Positions 8,492 through 17,805 are shown, counted from the first letter of the stretch. The stretch: DNA of 42,114 bases from an uncultured Burkholderiales bacterium (GCA_903831655.1 CAIKYO010000210.1:1-42114); one strand, 5' to 3'. Program-made: numbers and translations. The notes: generated by a model from the letters alone, not told the origin.

Positions 8492-9132
8492 GTTCAAAAC
8501 TTAAGTTTGTTCCACATCTCCTCTCAGCCATGGCTTGGACTGGCCGTTGGGCTGAGGCTTTAATTTTCTGCATTGTTTTGGCCGGGTCCCAAGGGGGCTT
8601 TGCGCAAAATCAATCCCCAAATGAGAGTAAGCCCTCCACGCGCGCTCAAGCGTCTCATGTGAACAACAACCAAGCACCAGCTTCTAGACCCAACAAGCAC
8701 GTGCAACACGTGGTGCCAAAAACCGTTCAACCCATCTCCATGGAAGAGCCCAGTTCCATCGAACTGAGCCCTGAGTTAATGGCCATCTCTGAACAAGTGC
8801 AATCGGGCCACATGCCCTGTGAGTTAGGTCAGTCGGTCACCCTCAACCCCATCCCCAATTCTCCAGGGCAGTTCGCATTGTTTTTTAAAAACAACCGTTA
8901 CGCATTGATACCAACGCTCTCTCACACTGGAGCGATCAGGCTTGAAGATCCCAAGCAAGGTGCAGTGTGGATTCAATTGGCCAACAAATCCATGCTCTTT
9001 AACACTCGACTTGGACAAAGAATGGTTGATGAGTGCAAGAGCAAAGACCAAGAACTGGTTGCACTTCATCAGCGCAACTCTCCGCCAGTGCAACTCTTGA
9101 GCGCAGTCAACGGCGCAGATGAACAGCGCTGA
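8488..9132 (+). CDS. Exported protein of unknown function
   Basis: I do not recognise this 214-residue protein. An unusually long N-region (about 22 residues) precedes a hydrophobic stretch ([11 protein letters not shown], 24-34) and a plausible signal peptidase site after GFA at 39. The mature part opens with a low-complexity, Gln/Asn/Ser/Pro-rich linker (about 40-85) and then a compact domain (about 90-195) with a single Cys at its start ([13 protein letters not shown]). The last residues are again flexible. Its ATG overlaps the CitE-like stop (ATGA), so it is translationally coupled, and acnB follows after 56 nt. Periplasmic location is inferred. No enzyme motif is visible. Confidence 0.75.
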   Translation: MSSKLKFVPHLLSAMAWTGRWAEALIFCIVLAGSQGGFAQNQSPNESKPSTRAQASHVNNNQAPASRPNKHVQHVVPKTVQPISMEEPSSIELSPELMAISEQVQSGHMPCELGQSVTLNPIPNSPGQFALFFKNNRYALIPTLSHTGAIRLEDPKQGAVWIQLANKSMLFNTRLGQRMVDECKSKDQELVALHQRNSPPVQLLSAVNGADEQR

Positions 9133-9188
9133 ACCCTTACAAAAAACACCCCATCATTCACTCTCAATTTCAACAGGAGATTTTTCAA

Positions 9189-11774
9189 ATGCTAAAAGCC
9201 TATCAAGAACACGTTAACGAAAGAAAAGCGCTTGGGATTCCACCCTTGCCTTTGTCTGCTGAGCAAACCGCAGCTTTGGTGGAGCTCTTCAAAGCTCCTC
9301 CCAAAGGCGAGGAAGCTCATTTGGTGGAGTTGCTCACTCACCGTGTACCCGCTGGTGTAGATGATGCTGCCAAGGTCAAAGCCTCCTATTTGGCCGCTGT
9401 TGCCCACGGAAAAGAGACCACTCCTTTGCTCACACGCGTGCATGCAACCAAATTGCTTGGCACCATGTTGGGTGGCTATAACTTAACGCCTTTGATTGAC
9501 TTGCTCGATGACTCAGACAAAGCCGTGGCACAAGAGGCCGCTGAGGGACTCAAAGTCACACTTCTCATGTTTGATCAATTTCACGACGTGAAGGAAAAAG
9601 CCGACAAGGGCAATACTTTTGCCAAAGAGGTGGTGAAGTCATGGGCCGAGGGAGAGTGGTTCACTCGTCACCCAGAGGTGCCCCAAAGCATCACCCTTTC
9701 TGTGTTCAAGGTGACAGGCGAGACCAACACCGATGATCTCTCTCCTGCTCCTGATGCTTGGAGTCGTCCCGACATTCCTTTGCATGCATTGGCCATGCTC
9801 AAAAACAAGAGAGACGGCATCACCCCAGAGGAAGATGGCAAGCGCGGCCCCATTAAGTTCATTGAGGACTTGAGAGCCAAAGGCCATTTGGTGGCTTATG
9901 TAGGCGATGTCGTTGGAACCGGTTCGAGCCGCAAGTCAGCGACCAACTCTGTGTTGTGGTTCACAGGCGAGGACATCCCCTACGTGCCCAACAAACGCTT
10001 TGGCGGTGTGTGCTTGGGCAATAACATTGCACCCATTTTCTACAACACCATGGAAGATGCTGGCGCGTTGCCCATCGAGTTGGATGTGAGCCAAATGCAC
10101 ATGGGAGACGTGATTGAGCTCAGGCCCTACGAAGGCAAAGCTCTGAAGGACGGCAAAGTGATTGCAGAGTTCACCATCAAGAGCGAAGTGCTCTTCGATG
10201 AGGTGAGAGCAGGTGGCCGAATTCCTTTGATCATTGGTCGTGCCTTGACAGGCAAGGCACGTGAGGCTTTGGGGCTTCCCCCTTCCACACTTTTCAGAAC
10301 CTTTGCTGCTCCAGCTGCCAAGAAAACGGGTTTCACCCTTGCGCAAAAAATGGTGGGTCGTGCTTGTGGCTTGCCTGAAGGTCAAGGCGTATTGCCCGGT
10401 ACTTACTGTGAACCCAAGATGACTTCAGTGGGCTCACAAGACACCACCGGTCCCATGACACGCGACGAATTGAAAGACTTGGCTTGCTTGGGATTTTCTT
10501 CAGATTTGGTGATGCAGTCCTTCTGCCACACCGCTGCTTACCCCAAGCCCATCGATGTGAAAATGCACCATGAGTTGCCTGACTTTATGAGCAACAGGGG
10601 AGGTATCTCCTTGAAGCCTGGGGACGGCATCATTCACTCTTGGCTCAACCGCATGTTGTTGCCCGATACAGTGGGTACAGGTGGAGATTCACACACCCGT
10701 TTCCCCATCGGCATTAGCTTTCCCGCCGGATCTGGCTTGGTCGCCTTTGCTGCTGCAACTGGCGTGATGCCACTCGACATGCCCGAGTCTGTGTTGGTTC
10801 GTTTCAAAGGCAAGATGCAGCCTGGTGTGACGCTCAGAGATTTGGTGCATGCCATTCCTTTGTATGCCATCAAGCAAGGGCTCTTGACTGTTGAGAAGCA
10901 GGGCAAGAAAAACATTTTCTCTGGCCGAATTTTGGAAATCGAAGGCTTATCCGATTTGAAGGTTGAGCAAGCGTTTGAATTGTCTGACGCCTCCGCAGAG
11001 CGCTCTGCTGCTGGATGTACTGTGCATTTGGACAAAGCGCCCGTGATCGAATACTTGCACAGCAATATCGTTTTGCTCAAGAACATGATTGCTCAAGGTT
11101 ACCAAGATGCGCGTTCCATTGAGCGCCGCATCAAAGCGATGGAAGCTTGGCTTGAGAAGCCTAATCTTTTGCAAGCCGACAAGGATGCTGAGTACGCTGC
11201 AGTCATTGAGATTGATTTGGCTGAAATCGTGGAGCCCATTGTTTGCTGCCCCAACGATCCAGATGATGCCAAGACCCTTTCGGATGTCGCTGGTTCAAAA
11301 ATCGATGAAGTCTTCATCGGTTCTTGCATGACCAATATTGGACACTTTAGAGCTGCATCCAAGTTGCTCGAAGGCAAGAGAGACATTCCTGTGAAGCTTT
11401 GGATGGCACCGCCAACCAAAATGGATGCAGAGCAACTGAGCGAGGAAGGTCACTACGGCGTGTTTGGCAATGCTGGCGCGCGCATGGAGATGCCTGGATG
11501 TTCATTGTGCATGGGTAACCAAGCGCAGGTGAAAGAGGGCGCCACAGTGATGTCCACCAGCACTCGCAACTTCCCCAATCGTTTGGGTAAAAACACTTTT
11601 GTGTATTTGGGCTCTGCTGAGTTGGCTGCCATTTGTTCAAAACTGGGTCGCATTCCAACCCGCGAAGAGTACTTGACTGACATTGGAGTGATCAACTCCA
11701 AAAGCGCAGAAATCTACAAGTACTTGAATTTTGACCAAATCGAGAGCTATCAAAAAGTAGCAGAAAAGGTCTAA
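9189..11774 (+). CDS. acnB: Aconitate hydratase B (bifunctional, also 2-methylisocitrate dehydratase)
   Basis: Isomerises citrate to isocitrate through cis-aconitate using a [4Fe-4S] cluster; AcnB enzymes often also act on 2-methylisocitrate. The 861-residue length and domain order are those of AcnB, not AcnA: an N-terminal HEAT-like helical domain (about 1-160), then the swivel domain with GTGSSRKSA, then the catalytic domains. Cluster ligands are C713 (FIGSCMTN), C771 and C774 ([10 protein letters not shown]). An AGGAG ribosome binding site lies about 9 nt upstream of the ATG. It ends the plus-strand TCA group and is followed by two stem-loops, the second a strong terminator. In E. coli AcnB is also an iron-responsive RNA-binding protein; whether that holds here cannot be seen. 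Confidence 0.97.
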   Translation: MLKAYQEHVNERKALGIPPLPLSAEQTAALVELFKAPPKGEEAHLVELLTHRVPAGVDDAAKVKASYLAAVAHGKETTPLLTRVHATKLLGTMLGGYNLTPLIDLLDDSDKAVAQEAAEGLKVTLLMFDQFHDVKEKADKGNTFAKEVVKSWAEGEWFTRHPEVPQSITLSVFKVTGETNTDDLSPAPDAWSRPDIPLHALAMLKNKRDGITPEEDGKRGPIKFIEDLRAKGHLVAYVGDVVGTGSSRKSATNSVLWFTGEDIPYVPNKRFGGVCLGNNIAPIFYNTMEDAGALPIELDVSQMHMGDVIELRPYEGKALKDGKVIAEFTIKSEVLFDEVRAGGRIPLIIGRALTGKAREALGLPPSTLFRTFAAPAAKKTGFTLAQKMVGRACGLPEGQGVLPGTYCEPKMTSVGSQDTTGPMTRDELKDLACLGFSSDLVMQSFCHTAAYPKPIDVKMHHELPDFMSNRGGISLKPGDGIIHSWLNRMLLPDTVGTGGDSHTRFPIGISFPAGSGLVAFAAATGVMPLDMPESVLVRFKGKMQPGVTLRDLVHAIPLYAIKQGLLTVEKQGKKNIFSGRILEIEGLSDLKVEQAFELSDASAERSAAGCTVHLDKAPVIEYLHSNIVLLKNMIAQGYQDARSIERRIKAMEAWLEKPNLLQADKDAEYAAVIEIDLAEIVEPIVCCPNDPDDAKTLSDVAGSKIDEVFIGSCMTNIGHFRAASKLLEGKRDIPVKLWMAPPTKMDAEQLSEEGHYGVFGNAGARMEMPGCSLCMGNQAQVKEGATVMSTSTRNFPNRLGKNTFVYLGSAELAAICSKLGRIPTREEYLTDIGVINSKSAEIYKYLNFDQIESYQKVAEKV

Positions 11775-11784
11775 GCTCAAAGTG

Positions 11785-11807
11785 CAGGGGGTTTGAACCA
11801 CCCCCTG
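11785..11807 (+). other. GC-rich hairpin directly after acnB
   Basis: CAGGGGGT and ACCCCCTG form a perfect 8-bp stem with a 7-nt loop, 10 nt after the acnB stop. No T run follows, so it is not a classic terminator. It precedes the true terminator and may block 3'-exonucleases. Confidence 0.6.
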
Positions 11808-11845
11808 TGCAACAGCTTAGAGTGTGGAGCTCTTTCACACGAGAG

Positions 11846-11881
11846 GATCGACATCATGCTTTTGATGTCGATCTTTTTTTT
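11846..11881 (+). terminator. Strong rho-independent terminator of acnB
   Basis: A perfect 11-bp stem (GATCGACATCA with TGATGTCGATC, loop of 6) runs straight into eight T. The T run overlaps the stop codon of the convergent BLUF-like gene. It works for the plus strand only, since no T run lies on the other side. Confidence 0.92.
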
Positions 11882-12275
11882 AGCTTTTTTTGCTCAATTC
11901 GAGGATCTTACCCAGTAGCTCATAGGGAAAGTTGTACTTCTTGTCCTCAATGGACCAATCGACCATGGGGTCATTGACGATCGGGAACTCGTCGCTTACA
12001 AAATGCATGTGAACACCCGGGTACTTGCGAGTTGAGATGGACAGGGTATTCTTGTCTAGCAGGCTGTAGTTCATCGTTAAAAAATGCTCGAACGCTTCAA
12101 TGTTGGCCATGCGTCCTTCTGCAAGACAAGCAAACATAGAGGCCCTGTAGGTGATGAGTCCAGAGATGGCTTTTTCTTTTGCAAGAGATCTGATTTTGTG
12201 AACGTGATTGATCAATTCAATTTCATTGAGTTCAACTGGGCACCTAAAAACACTTTGTAATCTAAAGAGGCTCAT
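11880..12275 (-). CDS. BLUF-like domain protein lacking flavin-photochemistry residues
   Basis: A 131-residue protein whose spacing and core resemble a BLUF (blue-light sensing using FAD) domain: LFRLQSVFR as beta-1, an amphipathic helix, AISGLITYRASMFACLAEG as the beta-2/beta-3 core ending in the family LEG-like turn, then a second helix. By my manual alignment the photoactive Tyr is Ser8, the flavin-binding Asn is Ala32 and the essential Gln is Cys50, so blue-light sensing of the usual kind is unlikely. The ATG at 12275 overlaps the stop of the esterase gene upstream (ATGA), so the two are translationally coupled. A longer frame to 12359 exists but lies inside the esterase. Function unknown; a protein-interaction role is a guess. 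Confidence 0.65.
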   Translation of the reverse strand: MSLFRLQSVFRCPVELNEIELINHVHKIRSLAKEKAISGLITYRASMFACLAEGRMANIEAFEHFLTMNYSLLDKNTLSISTRKYPGVHMHFVSDEFPIVNDPMVDWSIEDKKYNFPYELLGKILELSKKS

Positions 12276-13138
12276 GCTCGATTCTCCAAGCGAATGGCCT
12301 CGGGGTGAATCAAATGCGGCTTTTTGAAATAATCGATACCTAGTTTTTGATTCACGCAATCTTTCATGAAAAGCGTGGTCTCAGAGTAGACCAAGTTTCT
12401 TTGATTGTCGATGGTGATCAGGTGGTAGCTGTCATCCAAGTAAATGAATTCTTTTTTCTTGGAGTTGATTTTGTTAAACATCTCCTCAGCACCTCTGAGG
12501 CTGCAAATTTCGTCTTCAATGGCATGGATCGCAAGCACAGGGCAGTGCACCGAGTCGATGAATTTTTTGGTTTGGTTGATCAACTTCAAACCCTCTTGAA
12601 TTTTGTTCAGAGGAATGGAGTTGCCACCGATTTCTGCGTACTTCTTTCTCAACAAGGAGTGACGCATTTTGGATCTGATTTCAGCATTTTTGACGCCAAA
12701 GGGGGGTTCCTCATGAAAGTCGATGTTGAGTTGAAAGGGCAGAAAATTCAAGATGGGCAGAAAAACTTGGTACCAAGGGACCGCCCAACCTTCATAGTCC
12801 ATGCAAGTCGCCAGGAGTGCTATTGAGTTGATGTCTTCAAAGTGTTGGGACAGTGCCAAGGCCAGGGTGGCACCCATGGAGAGTCCACAAACGGAGACGG
12901 TATCACACTCTTTTTTAAGCTTTAAAAAAGCCTCACACGTCGAATCAAGCCACTGAGTGTATGGGGTGCAATCGGTCTCAAAACAGTAGCCTTGAATGTT
13001 GGGGGCAAATACGGAGAATCCCTCAAGGTGAAGTCTTTGAGCCAACCTGGAAACTTCAAGGTTGCTGCCCGAGAGCCCGTGCAGTAAAAGCACGCCGTGA
13101 GCTCCCGCTTTGAGATCGATGTGACTTTGAGTTATCAT
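12272..13138 (-). CDS. Alpha/beta hydrolase, Est30-like carboxylesterase / monoacylglycerol lipase type
   Basis: A 288-residue cytosolic serine hydrolase. LLLHGLSGS (17-25) supplies the oxyanion loop, GLSMG holds nucleophile Ser87, AIEDEI holds Asp209, and DDSYHLITID holds His239, completing the triad. The N-terminus and the D-x-x-H-V/L-I-T-x-D ending resemble the Est30/YvaK carboxylesterase group, which hydrolyses short- to medium-chain esters. No signal peptide. It starts 6 bp from the divergent DUF4118 gene and overlaps the BLUF-like gene by 4 nt. The ribosome binding site is weak. Substrate unknown. Confidence 0.88.
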   Translation of the reverse strand: MITQSHIDLKAGAHGVLLLHGLSGSNLEVSRLAQRLHLEGFSVFAPNIQGYCFETDCTPYTQWLDSTCEAFLKLKKECDTVSVCGLSMGATLALALSQHFEDINSIALLATCMDYEGWAVPWYQVFLPILNFLPFQLNIDFHEEPPFGVKNAEIRSKMRHSLLRKKYAEIGGNSIPLNKIQEGLKLINQTKKFIDSVHCPVLAIHAIEDEICSLRGAEEMFNKINSKKKEFIYLDDSYHLITIDNQRNLVYSETTLFMKDCVNQKLGIDYFKKPHLIHPEAIRLENRA

Positions 13139-13144
13139 CTTTTG

Positions 13145-14008
13145 ATGTTACTACACAATGCTTCAGAATGGTCCAAGTCAAAACCCGTTTGGCTAGGGGT
13201 GCTGGCTTGCTTTGTCTTCACGGGCTTGGCCACTGCCATACGAATGACCATTCATGAATTGGTCGAACCCAATTTACCCTTCCAACTTTTTTATATTTCG
13301 GTGGTCCTGAGTGCCTTTTATTTTGGCTGGATGTATGGTTTGCTCTCTTCGATTTTAGGAACTTTTTCAGGCTTTTATTATTTCATCAAGCCCTATCATT
13401 CCTTTGCGATTCCCTCAGTCTCAGACATTTACTTGATCATCGTTAACCTGTCTACTCTGATGCTGTGTGTGGCCATGATTGAATACCTTCAAAGATCGGG
13501 TTATGTGGCCAAGGTTTTATTAAAGGCGAGTCAAACCAATTACAAGCTGTATGTGCGCGCTGAAAATCATTTGCTGAATTTGAAGAAGGAAGTTTCCCAA
13601 TACCAAAAGCTCATGGGTCTGATGACCAACCAAGAGGATCAGGCCATCTTGTGGGCCAATCCCTATCAAATTGTGTGCTTTTTTGAGAAGGGTTTGGAGC
13701 TCATTCCAGCTGAGATCAGAGAGGAGGCGCAAGGTACCTTTCTCAATTTGTTCTCTCACAAGCAGCAGCCCGCCGTGTTGGGGTATTTGAATTTGTGTTT
13801 GGATGGAAACTCAGATGTGGAGTTCTCCTTTTCTTGGACCTTTCAGGGGGGCCAGGAGGAAATCTATTTGGGTCGACTCTCACCCATTCAACTCGAGGAT
13901 CACGCCTCAGTTGTTTTCTCCATCACCCCTCAGGTTCATGAGAATGGGATTGCTTCAAAGAGCGCTCAAGCGGGGGTAAGCAACAGAGCCCCTGTACCCC
14001 ATTCATAG
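13145..14008 (+). CDS. DUF4118 membrane protein without kinase domain
   Basis: A 287-residue protein with four transmembrane helices in the first 115 residues (about 14-34, 44-60, 62-80, 94-113). The segment PFQLFYISVVLSAFYFGW is characteristic of the DUF4118 sensor module known from KdpD and related histidine kinases. A short coiled-coil (about 125-160) leads to a C-terminal cytosolic domain of about 110 residues that might be PAS-like (ILWANPYQIVCFF), although I cannot confirm it. There is no histidine kinase, GGDEF or output domain. The start is uncertain: ATG 13145 leaves 6 bp to the divergent esterase, while a GTG at 13097 would overlap it. Neither has a good ribosome binding site. Confidence 0.75.
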   Translation: MLLHNASEWSKSKPVWLGVLACFVFTGLATAIRMTIHELVEPNLPFQLFYISVVLSAFYFGWMYGLLSSILGTFSGFYYFIKPYHSFAIPSVSDIYLIIVNLSTLMLCVAMIEYLQRSGYVAKVLLKASQTNYKLYVRAENHLLNLKKEVSQYQKLMGLMTNQEDQAILWANPYQIVCFFEKGLELIPAEIREEAQGTFLNLFSHKQQPAVLGYLNLCLDGNSDVEFSFSWTFQGGQEEIYLGRLSPIQLEDHASVVFSITPQVHENGIASKSAQAGVSNRAPVPHS

Positions 14009-14031
14009 CGCTGGTCTCATAGAGAGCCCCT

Positions 14032-14048
14032 GCGCTTGGAGCGCTTTT
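14032..14048 (+). terminator. Short terminator after the DUF4118 gene
   Basis: GCGCT-TGG-AGCGC, a perfect 5-bp GC-rich stem, is followed by TTTT. It lies 23 nt after the stop. Plausible but short. Confidence 0.45.
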
Positions 14049-14060
14049 ATCCCAGTTCGA

Positions 14061-14081
14061 TTGGCCTTTGAGGGCCAAAGG
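14061..14081. other. Competing inverted repeats between convergent genes
   Basis: TTGGCC (14061-14066) pairs with GGCCAA (14073-14078), and the overlapping CCTTTG (14065-14070) pairs with CAAAGG (14076-14081). Both stems are perfect but mutually exclusive. They lie between the DUF4118 gene and the guaC stop. No T run on either side. Confidence 0.4.
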
Positions 14082-14102
14082 TGCCTCTTCTTGGTGGAAG
14101 GG

Positions 14103-15080
14103 TCACATGAGCAGGTGTTCACCTGCATTGTCTCCACCCAAAATCACGTAATTCACGCGTCGAATGTCGTTGAGTTTGACACCGCCTGAATATGAAATAG
14201 AGCTTTGAATGTCTTCTTGCATTTCTCTCAAAGTGTCTGCAAGCTTACCCTTGATGGGTTCCAAAATGCGTTTGCCCTCGACGTGCTTGTATTCGCCTTT
14301 GTTAAAGTCACTTGCTGAGCCGTAGTACTCTTTGTAGCGGGTGCCGTTTTGTTCAACCGTCAGTCCAGGGCTTTCTTCGTGACCGGCGAGCATGGAGCCA
14401 ATCATCACAAAAGTGGCGCCAAAGCGGATACTCTTGGCGATGTCCCCATGTTCTCTGATGCCCCCGTCAGCAATGATGGGCTTGGTGGCCACACGGGCAC
14501 ACCACTTGAGGGCAGAGAGTTGCCAGCCGCCCGTGCCAAATCCAGTTTTGAGTTTGGTGATGCAGACCTTGCCAGGGCCAATACCCACTTTGGTTGCATC
14601 TGCTCCCCAGTTTTCTAGGTCAATCACAGCCTCAGGTGTACCTACATTTCCGGCAATCACAAAGGTGTTGGGGAGTTTGCTCTTGAGGTAGCCAATCATT
14701 TTTTGAACGCTGTCGGCGTGGCCATGGGCAATGTCAATGGTCACGTAGTCTGGGCTCAATCCCTCTTTGGCCAGTTGATCCACTGTGGCATGGTCAGCTG
14801 CTTTGACGCCCAAAGAGATGGATGAAAAAAGGCCCAAGTTTTTCATGCGACGCACAAACGCCACATTATCTAGGTCAAATCGGTGCATGACGTAAAAGTA
14901 GTCGTTTTGCGCCAGCCATTCGCAAAGACTCTCGTTGACCACGGTCTTCATATTGGCTGGAACGACTGGAATGCGAAACGTTCGTGATCCAAGGGTCACT
15001 TCGGTATTGCACTCAGAACGACTCTCGACTCGGCATTTGCGAGGCAAGAGCAAAATATTGTCGTAATCAAAGATTTCCAT
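14103..15080 (-). CDS. guaC: GMP reductase
   Basis: Reductively deaminates GMP to IMP with NADPH, linking the guanine and adenine nucleotide pools. The 325-residue TIM barrel has the IMPDH/GMPR loop [11 protein letters not shown] with catalytic Cys173, [10 protein letters not shown] for phosphate binding, and YYGSAS near the C-terminus. It lacks the CBS insert of IMP dehydrogenase and is of the shorter GuaC form seen in Firmicutes and some proteobacteria. ATG 15080 ([11 protein letters not shown]) is chosen because family similarity starts there; the open frame continues upstream to 15131. It is a single-gene unit, convergent with the DUF4118 gene and divergent from uvrD. Confidence 0.93.
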   Translation of the reverse strand: MEIFDYDNILLLPRKCRVESRSECNTEVTLGSRTFRIPVVPANMKTVVNESLCEWLAQNDYFYVMHRFDLDNVAFVRRMKNLGLFSSISLGVKAADHATVDQLAKEGLSPDYVTIDIAHGHADSVQKMIGYLKSKLPNTFVIAGNVGTPEAVIDLENWGADATKVGIGPGKVCITKLKTGFGTGGWQLSALKWCARVATKPIIADGGIREHGDIAKSIRFGATFVMIGSMLAGHEESPGLTVEQNGTRYKEYYGSASDFNKGEYKHVEGKRILEPIKGKLADTLREMQEDIQSSISYSGGVKLNDIRRVNYVILGGDNAGEHLLM

Positions 15081-15291
15081 GGTCAAGAGCTCGAGATGTG
15101 GATTGTGAGGAGGCACAAAAAAACCGGGCACAAGAAATCTTGGGCCCGGTGATTTATTCTACCCCTTTGTTAAAGCTTTTTACGATTCCCAGCACAGAAT
15201 GCACAAGAGCTAGAACATAAGTTTTTCTTTTTTCTGATTCTTGGGACTTTGGAGTGACAAGGAGTGGGTCTGTGGAGCCTAAAATCAAGGG

Positions 15292-17805
15292 ATGAACAAG
15301 CCCATCGAAGTCCGCGAGAGCGAAAACACCACATCACAATCTGTGCACCCCCTCCATGAGGACGTGCCTGCTCAACACAACTGGGGTTTTTCAGGGGGCG
15401 TGTCCTCTCAAATGATGCAGGGCTTGAATCCTGAACAATTGAGTGCAGTGACCTTGCCCCAAGCCCATGCTTTGATTTTGGCAGGTGCTGGCTCGGGAAA
15501 GACTCGGGTGCTCACCACTCGGATTGCTTGGTTGATGCAGACAGGGCAAATCACACCAGCCGGTGTGCTCGCCGTGACTTTTACAAACAAGGCGGCCAAG
15601 GAGATGCTCACCCGGTTGAGTTCCATGTTGGCATTGAATGTTCGAGGTCTTTGGATGGGGACCTTTCACGGTCTTTGCAATCGTTTGCTGCGAGCCCATT
15701 GGAAGTTGGCCAATTTACCTCAAAGCTTTCAGATCTTGGACACTCAAGATCAGCTCTCCGCGATCAAGCGCCTTTGTAAGCAGCACCAACTCGATGACGA
15801 GCGTTTCCCGCCCAAGCAGCTTCAGTGGTTCATTGCCGGAGCCAAGGAAGAGGCAAAGCGTCCCTCGGATTTGACCGCTTTTGATGCGGATGGAATGAAA
15901 AAAATAGAGTTTTATCAACTCTACGAAGACCAGTGTCAAAGGGAAGGGGTGGTTGATTTTGCAGAGCTCATGCTCCGCTCCTATGAGATTTTGAGAGATC
16001 AACCCGCTCTCAGAGAGCACTACCAAAGGCGTTTCAAGCACATTTTGATCGACGAGTTCCAAGACACCAATCAACTCCAGTATGCCTGGATCAAAATGCT
16101 GTGTGGACCTGAGAGTGCTATTTTTGCCGTGGGAGATGATGACCAGAGTATTTACGCTTTTAGGGGTGCTCGTGTAGGCAACATGGCCGATTTTGTGCGT
16201 GAATACAAAGTTCAGCACCAAATCAAGTTGGAGCAAAATTATCGATCCACCAGCGCCATTTTGGATACGGCCAATGCTTTGATTGAGAACAACAGTGAGC
16301 GCTTGGGCAAGAACTTGCGCACCGACCAAGGCCTTGGAGAGTTGGTGAGGGTGGTGGAATCTGCCAGTGATTACGAGGAGGCGCAATGGGTGGTGGAGGA
16401 GATTCGTCACTTGTTGAGAGAGGGGCAAAATGATCCAGCCCGTGGCGCTACAACCCGTTCAGACATTGCCCTTTTGTACCGCAGCAATGCTCAAAGTCGA
16501 GTCATTGAGAGTGCTCTCTTTAACGCCTCTATTCCCTACCGCGTCTATGGCGGGTTGAGGTTTTTTGAGCGCGCGGAGATCAAGCACGCTCTGGCCTATC
16601 TAAGGCTGCTTGAGAATCCCAATGATGACACCTCATTTGTTCGAGTGGTGAATTTCCCGCCTCGAGGCATTGGGGCCAGAACACTTGAGCAACTCCAAGA
16701 CGTGGCGCTCAAATCAAGTTCCTCTTTGCACCAAGCCCTTGACCAAGTGGGGGGCAAGGCGGGTGTGAACTTAAAGGCATTTGTTGCCAAGATCGATGTC
16801 ATGAGAGAGCAAATGCAGGGTCTCACGTTGAGAGAGATCATGGAGATGGTGCTCGATCAAAGTGGCCTGATTGAATACTACCAAGGTGAGCGCGAGGGTC
16901 AAGATCGCATTGAGAACTTGAATGAATTGGTCAATGCGATTGAGAGCTTTGTGACCCAAGAAGGGTTTGGAAAAGATGCGCCTGGTGTACAAGGGGTGGC
17001 TGAATTTGGAATGCATGACTATGTACCCGGTGTTGAGCGCATTGACTTGCCTCCCTCCTCGGAGGCACAAAGCGGGGCTTGGGTGAACTTTGATACAGGA
17101 GAGACTTTGTCGCCGTTGGCGGCATTTTTGTCACACGCGGCACTGGAGTCTGGGGACAACCAAGCCCAAGCGGGGCAAGACGCCATTCAATTGATGACCG
17201 TTCATGCGGCCAAAGGATTGGAGTTTGACTGTGTGTTCATCACTGGGTTGGAGGAGGGGCTTTTTCCCCATGAGAACTCACTCAACACCACACAAGGGCT
17301 AGAAGAGGAGAGGCGTTTAATGTATGTGGCTCTCACTCGGGCCAGAAAGCGTTTGTACTTGAGTCATGCTCAAACCCGCATGCTTCATGGTCAAACCAGA
17401 TTCAATATTCGCAGTCGTTTCTATGACGAAATGCCAGAGCACACCTTGAAGTGGATCAGCTCGAGCAAGGCACCCCAGTCCTTCTCGCCAAGAGCGGGGG
17501 CTTCAAGCTATGGCTCCAATGAGTATTCCAGAGGCAAGAGCGGGCCTTCTTGGCCTTCGCGTGCAAACGCCTCTGAGGATGCGTTCAAGCAAACCTTACC
17601 CATCCAAAGGGCCAAAGCTGCGACCCAAAGCCCCCATGATTGGTTGGCACTGGGGATGAGAGTCTTTCACACCAAGTTTGGTGAAGGCACGGTTTTGGCT
17701 CTGGAGGGCTTGGCCGATGACGCCAGAGCACAGGTGAATTTTCCTCGCCATGGTGTGAAGTGGTTGGCTTTGAGTGTGGCCAAGCTCACACCCATTCAAG
17801 ATTAG
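15292..17805 (+). CDS. uvrD: DNA helicase II (UvrD/PcrA type)
   Basis: A superfamily 1A 3'-5' helicase for nucleotide excision and mismatch repair. The motifs appear in order: GLNPEQLSAVTLP (Q motif, 44-56), Walker A GAGSGKT with Lys70, TFTNKAAKEM (Ia), DEFQDTN (II), GDDDQSIYAFRGA (III), QNYRST (IV), VHAAKGLEF (V) and VALTRARKRL (VI). The C-terminus carries the tudor-like segment GMRVFHTKFGEGTVL that binds RNA polymerase in UvrD/PcrA. At 837 residues it is longer than E. coli UvrD, with about 40 extra N-terminal residues. The extension has low similarity and the ATG lacks a good ribosome binding site, so a start near MMQGLNPEQ at 15412 remains possible. Confidence 0.95.
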   Translation: MNKPIEVRESENTTSQSVHPLHEDVPAQHNWGFSGGVSSQMMQGLNPEQLSAVTLPQAHALILAGAGSGKTRVLTTRIAWLMQTGQITPAGVLAVTFTNKAAKEMLTRLSSMLALNVRGLWMGTFHGLCNRLLRAHWKLANLPQSFQILDTQDQLSAIKRLCKQHQLDDERFPPKQLQWFIAGAKEEAKRPSDLTAFDADGMKKIEFYQLYEDQCQREGVVDFAELMLRSYEILRDQPALREHYQRRFKHILIDEFQDTNQLQYAWIKMLCGPESAIFAVGDDDQSIYAFRGARVGNMADFVREYKVQHQIKLEQNYRSTSAILDTANALIENNSERLGKNLRTDQGLGELVRVVESASDYEEAQWVVEEIRHLLREGQNDPARGATTRSDIALLYRSNAQSRVIESALFNASIPYRVYGGLRFFERAEIKHALAYLRLLENPNDDTSFVRVVNFPPRGIGARTLEQLQDVALKSSSSLHQALDQVGGKAGVNLKAFVAKIDVMREQMQGLTLREIMEMVLDQSGLIEYYQGEREGQDRIENLNELVNAIESFVTQEGFGKDAPGVQGVAEFGMHDYVPGVERIDLPPSSEAQSGAWVNFDTGETLSPLAAFLSHAALESGDNQAQAGQDAIQLMTVHAAKGLEFDCVFITGLEEGLFPHENSLNTTQGLEEERRLMYVALTRARKRLYLSHAQTRMLHGQTRFNIRSRFYDEMPEHTLKWISSSKAPQSFSPRAGASSYGSNEYSRGKSGPSWPSRANASEDAFKQTLPIQRAKAATQSPHDWLALGMRVFHTKFGEGTVLALEGLADDARAQVNFPRHGVKWLALSVAKLTPIQD

